Assembly: GCA_033439295.1 (NCBI GenBank)
Contig: JAVTLE010000016.1
Span: forward strand, 2,666,001-2,730,000
Origin: Deuterostichococcus epilithicus
Taxonomy: Eukaryota > Chlorophyta > Trebouxiophyceae > Prasiolales > Stichococcaceae
DNA length: 64,000 nucleotides
Direction: 5' to 3'
In this document: positions 1 to 11,760 of the stretch, one piece after another
How positions within the stretch are numbered: the stretch's first letter is position 1
Layout of the letters: each line of letters opens with the position of its first letter
Notes under the pieces: generated by a model
What the model was told of the DNA's origin: nothing
Databases searched by the model: none
What the model saw: only the letters and a program-made list of their open reading frames with translations
Made by a program: the position numbers and the translations under genes

Positions 1-3000
1 GCCTGCAGTGCAGGGGTAGCATTTGGGCAGGTTGTATGAATGGAGCAGCTTTGCAGGGAATCGCTGATTGTGTCAGCTTGATGAGCCTTGAGAGCATCAG
101 TGGTACAGAGGCAGAGGAGTACTTGACCTGATGCTCGCATGGCAGGATTCATAAAGGTTGCTGTCACAACTTCAGGAAGGTAGAGGGCTGGGGCTGCGCC
201 CACAGCAGGGCACTCGCCTGGCGCGTCCACTGTGAAGGTTACGACCTGATCCGCGCTGCGCGCATACGGCGGAGACGCGGAGTTGCCATTGGTGACTCGG
301 CACGACAGCTCGAAGGTGCCACTCGTGGTCAGCCCCGCGTACGTCATTGCCCAGGAGCCGTCTTCCGCCGTGGGGGTCGCCTGCACCAGAGTGCCATCAT
401 TGGGGGACGTGCGCCGGCATCGAATGTTGCCGCCCGACAGCACCGTGCCACTGCCCGCCGGCTGGCCGTCCTGGACCACAGTCGCGGAACCCGGACCGCC
501 GCTGACGGTGAGGCTGCCGCCATTGGGGATGTTGCCTGATGGCGCGGTGGCTGGCTGGCTAAGCTCAGCGGTGTAAGTGGGGGCGGGGGTTGGAGCATCG
601 GTGGGGGCGTCAGTGGGGGCATTGGTGGGGGCGTCAGTGGGGGCGTCAGTTGGCGCATCAGTGGGGGCGTCTGTCGGCGCATCGGTGGGGGCATCAGTAG
701 GGGCATCAGTGGGGGCGTCAGTGGGGGCATCGGTGGGGGCGTCTGTTGGCGCATCGGTGGGGGCATTAGTAGGGGCATTGGTGGGGCGTCCGTTGGTGCA
801 TCGGTGGGGGCGTTGGTGGGGGCGTCAGTCGGCGCATCGGTGGGGGCGTCTGTTGGCGCATTGGTGGGGGCATCAGTTGGCGCATTGGTGGGGGCGTCCG
901 TTGGCGCATCGGTGGGGGCATCGGTGGGGGCGTCTGTGGGGGCGTCTGTTGGCGCATTGGTAGAGGCGTCGGTGGGGGCATCAGTGAGGGCGTCAGTAGG
1001 TGCATTGGTGAGGGCGTCAGTGGGGGCGTCTGTCGGCGCATCAGTGGAGGCGTCTGTCGGCGCATCAGTGGGGGCGTCTGTTGGCGCATCGGTAGAGGCG
1101 TCGGTGGAGGCGTCGGTGAGGGCGTCGGTGGAGGCGTCAGTGGAGGCGTTAGTAGGTGCATTGGTGGAGGCGTCTGTCGGCGTATCGGTGGGGGCATCAG
1201 TGGAGGCGTCGGTGGAGGCGTCTGTGGGAGCGTCTGTTGGCGCATTGGTAGAGGCGTCGGTGGAGGCGTCAGTGGAGGCGTCAGTAGGTGGATTGGTGGA
1301 GGCGTCAGTGGAGGCGTCAGTGAGGGCGTCTGTCGGCGCGTTGGTGGAGGCGTCAGTGAGGGCGTCAGTGGAGGCGTCGGTGAGGGCGTCAGTGGGGGCG
1401 TCGGTGAGGGCGTCAGTGGGGGCGTTAGTAGGTGCATTGGTGGGGGCGTCTGTTGGCGCATCAGTAGGGGCATCAGTTGGCGCATCGATGGAGGCGTCAG
1501 TGGGGGCGTCTGTTGGCGCGTCGGTGGGGGCGTCTGTCGGCGTATCAGTGGGAGCATCAGTGGGGCGTCAGTAGGGGCGTTGGTGGGGGCGTCAGTGGGG
1601 GCATCTGTCGGCGCATTGGTGGGAGAATCAGTCGGCACATCGGTGGGAGCGTCAGTCGGCGCATCGGTGGGGGCGTCAGTGGGCGCCGCCGTGGGAGGCT
1701 CAATCGGCGAAGTGGTGGGGGCCTCAGTCGGCATATCGGTCGGGGCTGGCGNNGGGGCCTCAGGCGGCGCACCCGGNGGCGGCAGTGCGGTAGGCTGCTG
1801 CGTCGGCGAGACCGGGGGCCGCGCTGCTGTAGGCTGTGCTGATGGGGCAGTAGTCGGCGCTACCGCAGGCTGCTGTGTCGGTTGAGCCGGGGGCGGCGCC
1901 GCTGTAGGCTGCGCCGATGGCCCCATGGTCGGTGCTGCTGTAGGCTGCTGCGTGGGCACATCCGGAGGCGAAGCTGGAGTAGGTTGCGCTGACGGCCTCA
2001 TGGTTGGCGCTGCTGTAGGCTGCTGCGTTGGCACAGCCGGCGGCGGCGCTGGGGAGGGTTGCATTGGCACAGGCCCCGCCGGCGTGGGCTGCGGTGGCCG
2101 TGCTGCCGGCGGTGGGTAGCGCGGCGGCAGTGCATTCGGCAGTAGGGGTGGCAGCGGCAGTGTTGGCGACGCCGGCGGCGGCGGCAGTGGCGTGCTTGCA
2201 GGCACCGGTGTTGGCACAGCGCTAGGCGCCGCTGTGGGGCTGCCCGCAGGCGATGCCGTTGCGGGTGGGGGCGCGGAAGGGGCTGTGCTGGGAGCAAGCG
2301 TGGGCGCTGCGGCGGGGACACCAGTCGGCAGTGCTGGCGGCGTGGGGCTGGGAGCGCCAGCAGGCCCTGAAGTGGGAGACGCGGAGGGCAAAGCTGTTGG
2401 CATGGCGGTGGTCGATGCTGTGGGGCCGCCCGCAGGTGTCGCTGTTGCAGGGGGCGGCGCGACCGGCGCAACGCTGGGAGCAAAAGTGGGCCCTGCTGCA
2501 GGTGCGGGAGTCGGCGAGGCTGCCGGTGTGAGGGTGGGCGATACGGTGGGCCTGCCAGCAGGCGACGAGGTGGCAGGTGGGACCGGCGCAGGCGCCGGCA
2601 CGCTGGGCGCCGCCGTCGGGCTGGCGGGCGGCGTGCTGGCGTCAGGGACCAATGCAGGCGTCGGAGAGCTGCTTGGCGAGGCGGTGGGTGAGCCGGCGGG
2701 CGCCGCCGCCGTTGGCTGGGCCGTCGTCGTTGGTGCGTCTGTCGGCTGGGCCGCCGGTTGCCCTGTCGGCAGCGCCGGCCCGGGCGGCGCCAGGCGTGCG
2801 TCGCCGCGGCTCACCCTGATGCCAGGGCCGCTTGTGCCAGGCCCGTCGACGGTCCACACCGGTGCACCGTTCGCCGCATCAGTGACCGTCAAGCGCACCC
2901 TGTCCGCTGCCGCCGAGCCGCCAGAGTAGCCAGTCAGGGTCCAGGCATACTCCAGCGTCGTTGCGGATATTGACGCTGCGCCGCTGCCAGAGCCGTGCAG

Positions 3001-4272
3001 GAAGAACGACCCGGTGTCAACGCCGGGCACCGTGCCCACAGGGTCGAAAATGAAAGTCACGTCCAGGATGTCTGTTGCTGTGATGGAGGCGCCGCCGGCG
3101 AGGGAAGCCGTGAGGAAGTCGCCAGGCGCGGACAGCCGGCGGCGGCCGCCGCCTGCGCTGCCCGCGCCGGTGGCCAGGAGCCGCACCTCCGCCGTGTTGC
3201 TGCCCACGGGCACAACGTCGTAGCCGCTGACCACGCCATTGGTGGTGCGCTGACCAGAGGCGGCGGGCGCTGGAGTCGGCGCCGCACTGCCACTGGGCGT
3301 GGGCGCCGTGGGCACGCTTGGGTCTGCAGATGGCGCCGCAGGCGCGACAGGCGGCGCTGCCGCTGAGGGGGTCGCCGTTAAGCCTGCTAGCTGTGGGGCC
3401 GCAGTCGGCTGTGGAGCCGCGGTCGGCGCCGCCGCTGAGGGCGCTGCCGTTGGTGTTACCATCGCCGTGTTAGCCCCAGAGGGCGCTGCAGTCGGCGCAG
3501 TGCCTTTTACAGCAGATGGGGCTGCGGTGGCAGCTGGCGGCGCCGCGAACAGCGTGGGCACGCCAAGCTCCGCTGGCGGCTGCACAGCGGCAGGCGCCCT
3601 TGTGGCCACCGAAAGATCTGTGGTTGGCTGGCCTCCAGGTGCTGGCGTGAGCTGCCGCGGCGGTTCATCTGCCTTGCGCTGCTGCGCCGCAAATGGTGCC
3701 GCTGTGGACTGCTGCATTGGCGGCGCTCCCGCGGCGGCTTCCGTGACAGCCGTCGCTCTGCTGCTGCCGGCTGCCGGCGGTGCGTCGGCTGCCGCCGCTG
3801 CGCCTGCCGCCGTCGGCTGGCCGCCGGCAGTCGTCAGCGCATCGCGGGCTGTGGGGACTGTTTCCGAGGGCGATGACACAGGAGTGAAGGAAGATGGCGC
3901 GTCAGTGCCGCCGTTCGGGGTGGTAGCTCCTGGGGAGGGATCTGCCACTGCCGCCTCTCTGCTGCTAGCTGGTGTTCCCGTTGGGCTGCCGCTGCTGTCT
4001 GTCGGTGCCGCAGAGGCGGACTGCTGCAGCTGGCTGTCCGAGCTCTGCGCCTGTGCCTCACGCCCCGTCAGCGGCGCCGGCAGCGAGCCCAGCGACGGAC
4101 CCGCCGCCGTCGGCCCAATGTCGGCAAGAGCTGTAGGAAGCAGCGCGGCGAGGTCAGCACGTTGAGCAAAATCTGAAGCTGGTTCTGACAGAAACTCGAA
4201 CAGCGCGCAAAAGTGCCACGGCATTCTGCTCAACAACCACAGGGCGGACCGCGAGCGCAAAAAGGGTTGCAC
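1..4272 (-). CDS. Pro/Thr-rich extracellular protein, C-terminal part, runs off left edge
   Basis: No family recognised. Reading leftwards from about 4270 there is a segment rich in Pro, Thr, Ala and Ser. A compact globular stretch follows at about 3240-2790 (it contains RRRLSAPGDF and DVTFIFDPVGTVPG), then a very long PTAAP-type linker. A 12-bp array encoding PTDA units comes next, and after about 570 a second non-repetitive domain (it contains SLTVSGGPGSATVVQDGQPA and FELSCRVTNG) stays open to base 1. The frame is broken twice inside the array by loss of one G from a G5 run (783-786 and 1562-1565). Restoring one base at each makes a single frame from 4272 to 1. Such linkers are typical of heavily glycosylated wall or matrix proteins. 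The Met at 4272 is probably not the true start: this is most likely the 3' part of the gene at 4446-7072, but the joining exon was not resolved. NN at 1752-1753 and N at 1777 lie in the linker. Confidence 0.6.
585..1735 (-). repeat. 12-bp minisatellite encoding (PTDA)n
   Basis: About 1.15 kb of a 12-base unit (plus strand consensus gtgggggcgtca, with variants such as gcatcggtgggg and gtctgttggcgc). On the minus strand it encodes PTDAPTDAPTNAP. Because the unit is a multiple of three and has few stops, several other frames (VGAS on the plus strand, TPPLTPPP on the minus strand) are also open and are artefacts. Unit variants form higher-order blocks, which suggests repeated local duplication. 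Two units have lost one G. Confidence 0.9.
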
Positions 4273-4445
4273 AGCTGCCGCGACATGTACGCCAAGCTGT
4301 CGTGGGCCGTGCTAAGCCCCTGATGACATTCCCCAGTGCGGCGGACTCCCGCAGACGAAGCCCTATGCCGCTTGAGAAAGTCCCACTTGTGGACAAATGA
4401 GGCGGGTGGTGCAGGGAAGCGAGAACCAAACCCTATGAGACTCAC

Positions 4446-7072
4446 GGTAGAAGGGCTGCGCTGCCACGCCGTCCACCTCGAACAACAGCCCTGGCACCGG
4501 GAAGGCGCTCGTGTTCACAAAGGTCGCATCCAGCCCGGGCGTCAGCTGCGTATCGGCCGCGCCGGCGCTCTGGATGGCCGGCACCCTGCTCCGCATCAGC
4601 AGGCGCATCTCAGGCCGAGTGCCAAAACCGGTGCAAGAAGCCAGCGGAACAGCAGGCCACATGCCACTAGCTATTCATTTCCGGGTTTCGGGAGCCTCTA
4701 AAACTGCAGGCCATGCCCTGCTGCTGCCTGGCCCCACATTGCAGCATCCCCCCGGGCGTCCGCCCAACCTGATGTTGCCGGTGAAGAAGCTGAACTCGCG
4801 GGTGACGTCCAGAAAGTTGGGCGGCGCCGCTGGCAGGTAGCTGGAAATGTACACCGTCTGCGCTGCCAGAACCGCGCCCAGCACGCCAATGCCTACGGAC
4901 GACCCTGCGGTTCAAGAGGGAGGTGGACGAGGGAGGCCACACGCCGAAGGCGAACCAGAGGTGGGATGCTGCACATTTGAGGCGCGCTGACGGGGCGAAA
5001 GAGGGTGGCATTTCCATTGGGTTTGCTACAATTCGGGTGAACTTGCTGGGGTTGGAGCTTCACACTGTCACAGAGCAGCATGGGGGTGAAGCATTCTGGT
5101 GCCGCATGTGACAGGGTTTAGCGGCCGGCGCACCTGCTGCCGAGGAGGCGGCAGTCACCAGGCGGGGGCTGCTGCTGCTCGAGAACTCTTGAGGGTTGGA
5201 CAGCCCATCGCTGATTCCCAGCAGCCTGCAATGGCAGCGCCGCACACTAGCCTCGGAAGCAATGCCGACGCTCTGCAGCTTGGATGCAGTGCTGCATGAA
5301 GACCTCTGCCACAGCGCCACCAACTGTGCACGCGCGCGATGGCCACTGTGCTATGATAACAACTGTGCCAGCCAATCACCCCGGCTAGGCACCTGCTTCC
5401 TGGGCGGACATCGATCCCTTTGATGCATCAAGCCCACAGTGCACCATGGCACACATTCTGCCCAAATGCCCGTGATTCGTGTCCTCGCCTCACACGAATC
5501 GCTGGCAAGGTCAACCCCGAGACGTGACAAGCGACCTTTAGGTCGCAGCAAGGACCTTTGTGGCGGTGCGCACCCGGTGAGTGCCAGGAACGCCAGCAGG
5601 CAGTATGCGGTGAACCTGCCCAGATACTGCATTGCAGGATCGGACGGGACGAAGTGCGTCGTCAGCTCCAGCGGTGGAACAATTGCCGCGCCTGCGAAGC
5701 GGAAGGCTGGTCAAGTCCCAGCCGCTCAAGAACAGGGCATCTCTCAAACCTAAGCTGCGGAGAAGGTGCGTCCAGGAGCGGATGCCAGGCCTCAGATGCT
5801 GGAGCTGCCTGTGGCCACAGATACCCGAAAAACGTGCAGCATCCAGGGGTTCACGAGAACCAGTGCTGATACGCAGTGCCGACCTGTGGCATCCCGCGGG
5901 ACTGACAGTGTGACGGTTGTGCGGCTGCCGCCGTCCGGCACCTCTGTCGACATGTACAGCACGCCCTCGTTGACCGCAAACACGGCGTTCACCCTGCAAC
6001 CCGGCAGGGCAGCCAAGGCCTTCAGGGTTCATGTACACAAACAAGCACAAGCGCTGCAGCATGTGAGCTAGGGTTCAAGAAGAAGCTAGACTTGCGCAGG
6101 CGCAGCGCTGGTCAGACTCTGCCACTCGAGCAGGGTTTGGAACACACCTGGCGGCACCCTTGACATCGAACAGGTACGCCTGTTGCAGGCAGGGTGTGTC
6201 CACGTCAGCCGCAGATGGGTGACGGCTGCATATGAATGGTCTTGGAGTTGCAGCAGGCAAGTGGCGACGTGGCCGTGCAGGGACACGATGCCACAGTGCA
6301 GAGGTCACAGCCTGCCGCCGGCAGCTGCAGCGCGGGATGCGGGCTATCTGAGCCTGACATGAGCCTGACATTTCCAGCGTTGAACAAAATGAACAAAATG
6401 CCGCACCGGGTTCTTCTCGGCGGTCGGCCCGCCAAAGTCAATGCGGTAGAACTGGGTGGGAAACTGGTTGATGCGTGGCAGCGGCGAGTATAGTGTCACG
6501 TTTGGCCCAAGTGCCACAACGTCTACGCCCCGCCCCAGCAGCCGCCGGCGTGAGCGGCCGTCCGCTGCCGACAGCTCACTGCCGGGAGTGTGGATGCGCC
6601 GAGCGCCAAATACTGCCCTGAGATCCGGCCAGCCTGCTCCCGCACTGCTGCCGGCGCTGTCTGCCGCTGCCAGCAGGTCCTTGCGCAGCGGCGCTGTTGC
6701 CGCCATCAGTGCGACATCAACTTGAGCCGCGGCTGTGCTAGGAGCAATGCGGGATCCAGCTGCTCCGGCACCGCCGAGAGCAGCAGCAGCCGCTGTCATG
6801 TTGACAACAGCCGCCGCGCTGCTGCCGGTGCTGCCGCTGCCGCTCATCGAGCTGAGCAAAGTGGTCTGCTGCTGCAGCGCCGCCATGCTACCTGTTGACA
6901 GCATGGCCGGGCCAGCCGGCAGCTGCAGCTGCACAGCCAGCTGACCGTCGTAATTTGCGGTTCCCTGTATGCTGGAGACCGCTGGGTCTGCCTCCGCCGC
7001 GACGCCATGCGCAGCGCCGCCATGCAGCAGCGCGGCGGCAAGCGCCAGCACCAGCGCCGCCCGCCCCGCCAT
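4446..7072 (-). CDS. Secreted/polytopic membrane protein of unknown family, N-terminal exons
   Basis: Phase-consistent exons on the minus strand: 7072-6407, a short one near 6157-6188 (AYLFDVKGAA), 5993-5884, 5691-5574, 5225-5134, 4904-4769 and 4666-4446. The Met at 7072 opens a clear signal peptide (MAGRAALVLALAAALLHGG). A Ser/Ala-rich ectodomain follows, with a VDVALMAATAPLRKD stretch and RRRLLGRGVDVV. A beta-rich piece comes next (VNAVFAVNEGVLYMSTEVP), then two hydrophobic helices: YLGRFTAYCLLAFLALTGLL and VGIGVLGAVLAAQTVYISSY. After these come FLDVTREFSFFTGN and a Cys-containing loop (SCTGFGTRPEMRLL). The order of signal peptide, ectodomain and paired membrane helices suggests a receptor- or channel-like surface protein, but I do not recognise the family. 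It probably continues into the Pro/Thr-rich region at 1-4272. The exon joining the two (about 4150-4330) could not be decided, so they are listed separately. Confidence 0.55.
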
Positions 7073-9183
7073 CCAGCTGCCGCGGTAACTGCACCGGGCA
7101 CGGCTGTGGCCGCAGCCGATGCCACGGTGTCGGCTGCAACTGTTCTGCCGCTGCTGGCTGCTACCGCCGCCGGCGCTGTCGCCGCCACCACGCGCAAGCC
7201 AGCTGCGCAGGGGCTGATGCACAGCAGCCAGCCTGGCAGGGCATGCTGCCGGTGGCTGGCACATCGGCTTGGCACCCCGAGGTCACCGCAGGCCTTGCCG
7301 CGGCGGAGCAGCTCAGCTCATTTGCGCGCACCCGCTGCTGCGAGCCACACAGCATGGGCGGCTTTCAGGCTGCAGCCTCCTCCCGGCCGCTGTGAAGGTC
7401 ACCGCGGCTGTGCGCATACACTCTGTGCTCTGCTCGCTACCGGCGGCACCTGCGAGACGAAGGCGGACGCTGATAACCGCCCACGTGCATTGACGCGGAT
7501 GGATTGACAAAGCTGCAGCCTGCTGGCGAGGCTCAGATCACATGGAACATGCAGCGCCGCAGTTCACGAAACACGCTACTGCGCGGCAGTTGTGCTGCCA
7601 GCTACAGCCGTGAGTCGTGGCGTATGAGAATTGACGCATCCTGGTGCCGTGTGCGCTGCCTACCGCAGCATGGGCGAGCTGTACAACTTTTGATCCCTAC
7701 GATGACTCCCGGGTGGCCACACCCGGAAACTCCTCCATCGGGTGCCGCTGAAGGTTCGGCAGAGAGAGTACACGCTTCTCAATTTCAGACTGGCCTTTAC
7801 CACCGGCCAGCTGCGCAGCGCAGGAGAGCCGGCGGGGCACCGTCTACGTCCCTGAACCAGCTGGCGTACAGTCACCAGGACGGGCCGATGCAAGCCGCTC
7901 CGGACCCGAGCGCGCTGCCAGACCCTCGAGGCACAGTCACCAAGCCTCTGGTGGGCGAAGGACGCCGCTCGGGCGCGCTGGCTCGGCCTTTGCATCAGCA
8001 GACAAAGCTGAGCGCGGCAGAGGCGCTGAATCGCAGGGAAGGCAGCTCACCGATGGACTCAAATATCAGATGGATGCCAAAGCACTCAGCCGCCGCGCAT
8101 ATGAGTGTCCCATGAGCCGCAGCCGGCTGTGCTGACGAGATAGAGTATTGAGGTGCGATGGCGTCGCCAGGACTGCGTTGCAGCCACGACGGGATCCTGA
8201 ACGGGTAATTGACCCGGTCTTTCTGCGATAGTTGCAATCCAAGACGCAACGCAGCAGCCCGCTTTCCAAATATCTCGTCTCGACACACCTGCACCTCCAT
8301 CGAGCAACGTCGCTTCCAGGTCGACCCGGAGGGTTAGGGTTTTGTGCGGTACCCTTGACCTAAGAAAGGGTCAAATTGTAGGTTCCCAAACATGTGAAAA
8401 GGAAGACCCTTGCCCACAAGGACCCGGCGCGGTTTTGGAGCCTCGCTCAGGGTGGCACCCAGTCCGTTGATGAATACTTACAAACGCTTCGGACTGTGCG
8501 TCCTATACGGTGACTTGTGCGGCAGTGATGGTGGATGGAGGAAACACTACATGACCGACAGCAAACGATGCAGAGATGGATGCTTGCAGGTTGAGTAGGT
8601 ATGTTCGTCACCTGGCAGTGAGGCCGACGAGCGAGGGGGAGCAACGCCATTTACAGAGGATGTCCCATGTGCTTGTGTACCGAAGATACAGGGGCACACG
8701 CCGCCAACGGGCGGCGGCGCAAGAATCGACTCCGCTGCGCTAAGTTGACCATCTAGAGCACTGAGGGAGCTGAAAACTGCCTAGGTGCAGGGAGGGCCGG
8801 AGTTCGACGGCGGCCCTCCCGCTCAAAAATGTTGCTGCCACAGCTGCTGTTGCCCCAGCTACGTGAGCTGGGATCATAAAACGAAATGCGCCAGAGATGT
8901 GAAAACAACCTGCACTTTTTTTTTGGGAATGGTTGCTGTAACAACAGCATGACCGCCCGGTCATCGTTTCATGCTGATCATCTGCTTTGCGTAGGCAAGT
9001 AGCAGCGGCAGCGGCGGGGCTGCCGCTGCATGTCGTGTCTGCTTAAGGCACGAAGGTCGTCAGTATGACCACCACAACACGTTGTGGGGTCGCTCCCACG
9101 GCGCGCGCGGTGCTTTCAGCGCTCGCTGTATTTCACACGCCCTGTGCCACAGCGCATCTTCGTCTGCTTGCTCATAGCCGTCC
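7073..9183. other. Intergenic region, no gene seen
   Basis: About 2.1 kb upstream of the secreted-protein gene and downstream of the DUF506 gene. Open frames here lack coding-like composition and have no splice-compatible partners. It must hold the promoter of the minus-strand gene starting at 7072. A short TTTAGGG-type motif lies at about 8331-8344. Nothing else is supported. Confidence 0.5.
8331..8344 (+). repeat. Interstitial telomere-like motif
   Basis: Reads gggttagggttttg, a short degenerate plant-type TTTAGGG motif in a gene-free spacer. Confidence 0.5.
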
Positions 9184-11760
9184 TCACACCCGCAGGCGGG
9201 GGCGCAGCCCGGTGTGCTGGGTGCCGCCGCCGGCGCCCCGCATCTTCACGGTGCGGATGCGCGGCNCGCCCGGCAGGCTGCCGGTGGCGCCGGCCTTGGT
9301 GGCGCCGCCGCCGCCGCCCGGCTGCTGCGCCGCAATGTAGTCCACGATGAGCGGCTGGTCCCAGAACGGCGCGTGCCCTCGGGGCTCGCCCTGCGGCGCC
9401 GCCGCTGCGGCCGGCGGGCGACTGGCGCCGACATCGCTGTCATCGCTGCCGCTGCTGCTGTGCTTGGCGCTCTGCTGCTGGGCCGGCTGCGGCTGCGGCG
9501 CCGCGGCGCCGGCGCCGAGGTGGCCCGCCAAGCCCGCGGACGCCAGCTTGGTGGACAACGCCGAGGTGGATCTGCGGCGCAGCGGCGGTGGGTAGGCGGC
9601 GGCGGGCTGAGCATTGGCAGGCGAGCCCTTGCGGCGCGGCGGCGTCTGCGGGTGGGCGGCATACTGGCCGTGCGCCAGCCAGGGGTTGGACGGCGACGCC
9701 GGCGGCGCTGGCAGCTGCACAGCGGCAGAGCCCGCCGGCAGCGGCGAGCCCAGGCTGGGGATGCACGGCGCGGCGGCGGCGGCAGCGGCGGCCGGGACGG
9801 TCTTTGGCGGGCTGCGCCCGCCGGAGCCGGCTAGCAGAGCCTCGCGAGAGATGGTGCGGGGCATGCGGGGGCGGCTCAGCGGCGCGCCAGCTGGCTCTGC
9901 ACCCTTGTCTGCGGCGGCAGCAGCGGCAGCGCCGGATGCCGGCTGTGGGCCTCGGCGGCCGCCGGGCAGGCGCCATGCGAGCGTGGTGTCCGGTGACGAC
10001 AGGCGGTCGTCCTCGCTGTCTGAGCGCCCCTCCGGCAAGCGCGGCAGAGCCGCGACCACAGCAGCGGCGGCCACTGGCGGCTCAGCCGGTGCGGCGCCGC
10101 CCACAGCAGCATCAAAGCCCATCTTGCTGCCGCCGGGGCCGGTGGCAAATGCCGGCGCCGAGGTGGTGCGCAGCTCCTCCCCGGCGGCGGCAAAGCTGGG
10201 GGTGCGGTACTGGCCACCCGGCAGCGAGGAGCCCAGCGGCTCCGAGGCGCAGGGNGAGGCGCCCGGCGGCGCTGCAGCGGACGCGTCGCCAACGTGCTGG
10301 TCGCGCGCCTTGGCGGGCAGCCACTTGGACAGCAGCGAGCCGGGGGAGCGCCAGGGCGGCGTCACGGCGCCGGCGGCGGCGAACGCCGCCGCCATCTCGC
10401 CGCCTAGCAGGCGGACGATGGCGCGCAGACGGGCGGGCGGCCCCGCGTACGCCTCCGGCACCGACAGCAGCAGCTCGTCATACCACTCCACAGCCTGCGG
10501 GGAGGCGAGAAGACCGGCGTCAGCCGCTGCTGCACGGCTGACAACGACAGCTCGCTGGAGGGTTAGACACTGGTGCCTGTGCCCCAGGCCTGGCGCGGCT
10601 GCAGGTTTCTGCACAGGAGCGCTGCCAGCTGCGCGACGGCCGGCGGTCAACCCCGTTGCACAAGCTGTCATCCTTGAGCGATTCTGACCGACTCTCGAGA
10701 CCATTCGAGCTGAGAGTGTCTATGAAGACTGACCTGGGGGATGTCAAACTGCTCGCGGAAGCGGGGGTCGACGATGTACTCGGCAGTGCCTCCAAAGCTG
10801 AAGCCGTCGGGCGGCCCCGCCACCACGATGAATTCGTGCCGCAGGTGCTTGAACGCGCTCACGCCCGAGCCGCCACCTGTGATCGGGGTTCTCAAGTGTC
10901 AAGATACCGCAGGGAGGTGCTGCGGCTGGGCTGAATCACTGCAAGAAGGCTTTTCGTTTGTTGCTGACAACCAGGTACCGCCCCCGCGGTACTGCCCTCA
11001 GGAGGCGGCTGAAATGCGAGGGGAAGTACATTACTGGTGCGAGAAGGGCTTTTTGAGGGCTGGCCGGCCAGGGACACTCGACTCACCAAGCGCGGTGCGG
11101 ATGGTGACGTCGTAGCCAACGAAGGCGAGGCGGCTGGCCAAGACCACGACATCGGCGCGGCCCTCCTCCTCCAGGATGGCCGCGTGGTAGTAACGGGCAT
11201 CGCGCGCCAGCTGCGTTTGAAGAAAGATTTTGAGTCAGCAGGCATGCGCAGGACTTGCAGGGTTGCAGTTGCGACGCCCTTGGGAAGCGGCAGCGAGTCA
11301 CCTGGAGCACTGTGCCTGCAAGACCGACTGCAATCACTGCAGTGCACATGCTGGATCCAATGTATGCAGACTTGGCAGCATTGAGTGCAAAGTCAGCAGC
11401 TTCGAGTGCAGCGGCACAGGGGAAGAACGAAGGCGGTGCAGACGTTGTGCAATGCATTGTGAGGCAGCTTGAGGAAGGCATGCTGTCCAAGGAAGGAGGA
11501 GGCAGTCTCACCCGCGCCTCGAAGGCGGTCTCCGGGCGCATGAGGGAGTCAAGGCGGTCCAGGACCGCGTGCAAGTCACGGCGCAGCGGTGCTGGCTTGG
11601 GGCGCAGCACATCCCGCCCATCGATCTACAGCGCCAAGGATCAAATATTCAAGTCCAAGCAGATAAACTTGACAACGGATGACCAACCATCGGGCACGCT
11701 CGAAGTGGAAATAGGTTGTCCGGTGCAGCTCGGACAGCAGTGTGGCAAACGGCTCCTTTT
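9184..11760 (-). CDS. DUF506 (plant PD-(D/E)XK-like) protein with long disordered C-terminus, 5' end open
   Basis: Phase-consistent minus-strand exons: 11625-11512, 11210-11087, 10876-10734 and 10494-9184 (stop at 9184). A coding-like stretch at about 11760-11660 (EKEPFATLLSELHRTTYFHF) probably precedes them. Domain features match plant DUF506 proteins: DLHAVLDRLDSLM, then FVGYDVTIRTALG (the GYDAxxC region), FKHLRHEFIVV, the hallmark EYIVDPRFREQFDIPQ, and then WYDELLLSVPEAYAGPPARL and VTPPWRSPGSLLSKWLP. That is the usual order of the family, whose biochemical role is unproven; the fold is considered nuclease-like. About 400 further residues rich in Pro, Ala, Ser and Gly follow, with phospho-type Ser clusters (SSSGSDDSD) and a closing FWDQPLIVDYIAAQ stretch; plant members usually stop soon after the domain. 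N at 9265 and 10255 do not break the frame. The true start was not found; a candidate exon ending SLLFQLE lies near 12500-12570. Confidence 0.75.

Noticed and set aside
577-1574. Plus-strand open frames reading VGASVGASVGA
   Set aside because: They are the opposite strand of the 12-bp (PTDA)n array. The minus frame joins non-repetitive, domain-like sequence on both sides once the two G losses are allowed for; the plus frames do not.
3299-4165. Long plus-strand open frame rich in Ala and Gly
   Set aside because: Shadow of the minus-strand Pro/Thr/Ala linker; no start context, domain or splice continuation.
8350-8385. Hairpin ttgacc ... gggtcaa
   Set aside because: Only six paired bases with a seven-base loop; expected by chance and not linked to any gene end.
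9588-10687. Long plus-strand open frames over the DUF506 tail
   Set aside because: GC-rich antisense of a supported minus-strand exon; Arg/Ala-rich composition typical of shadows.
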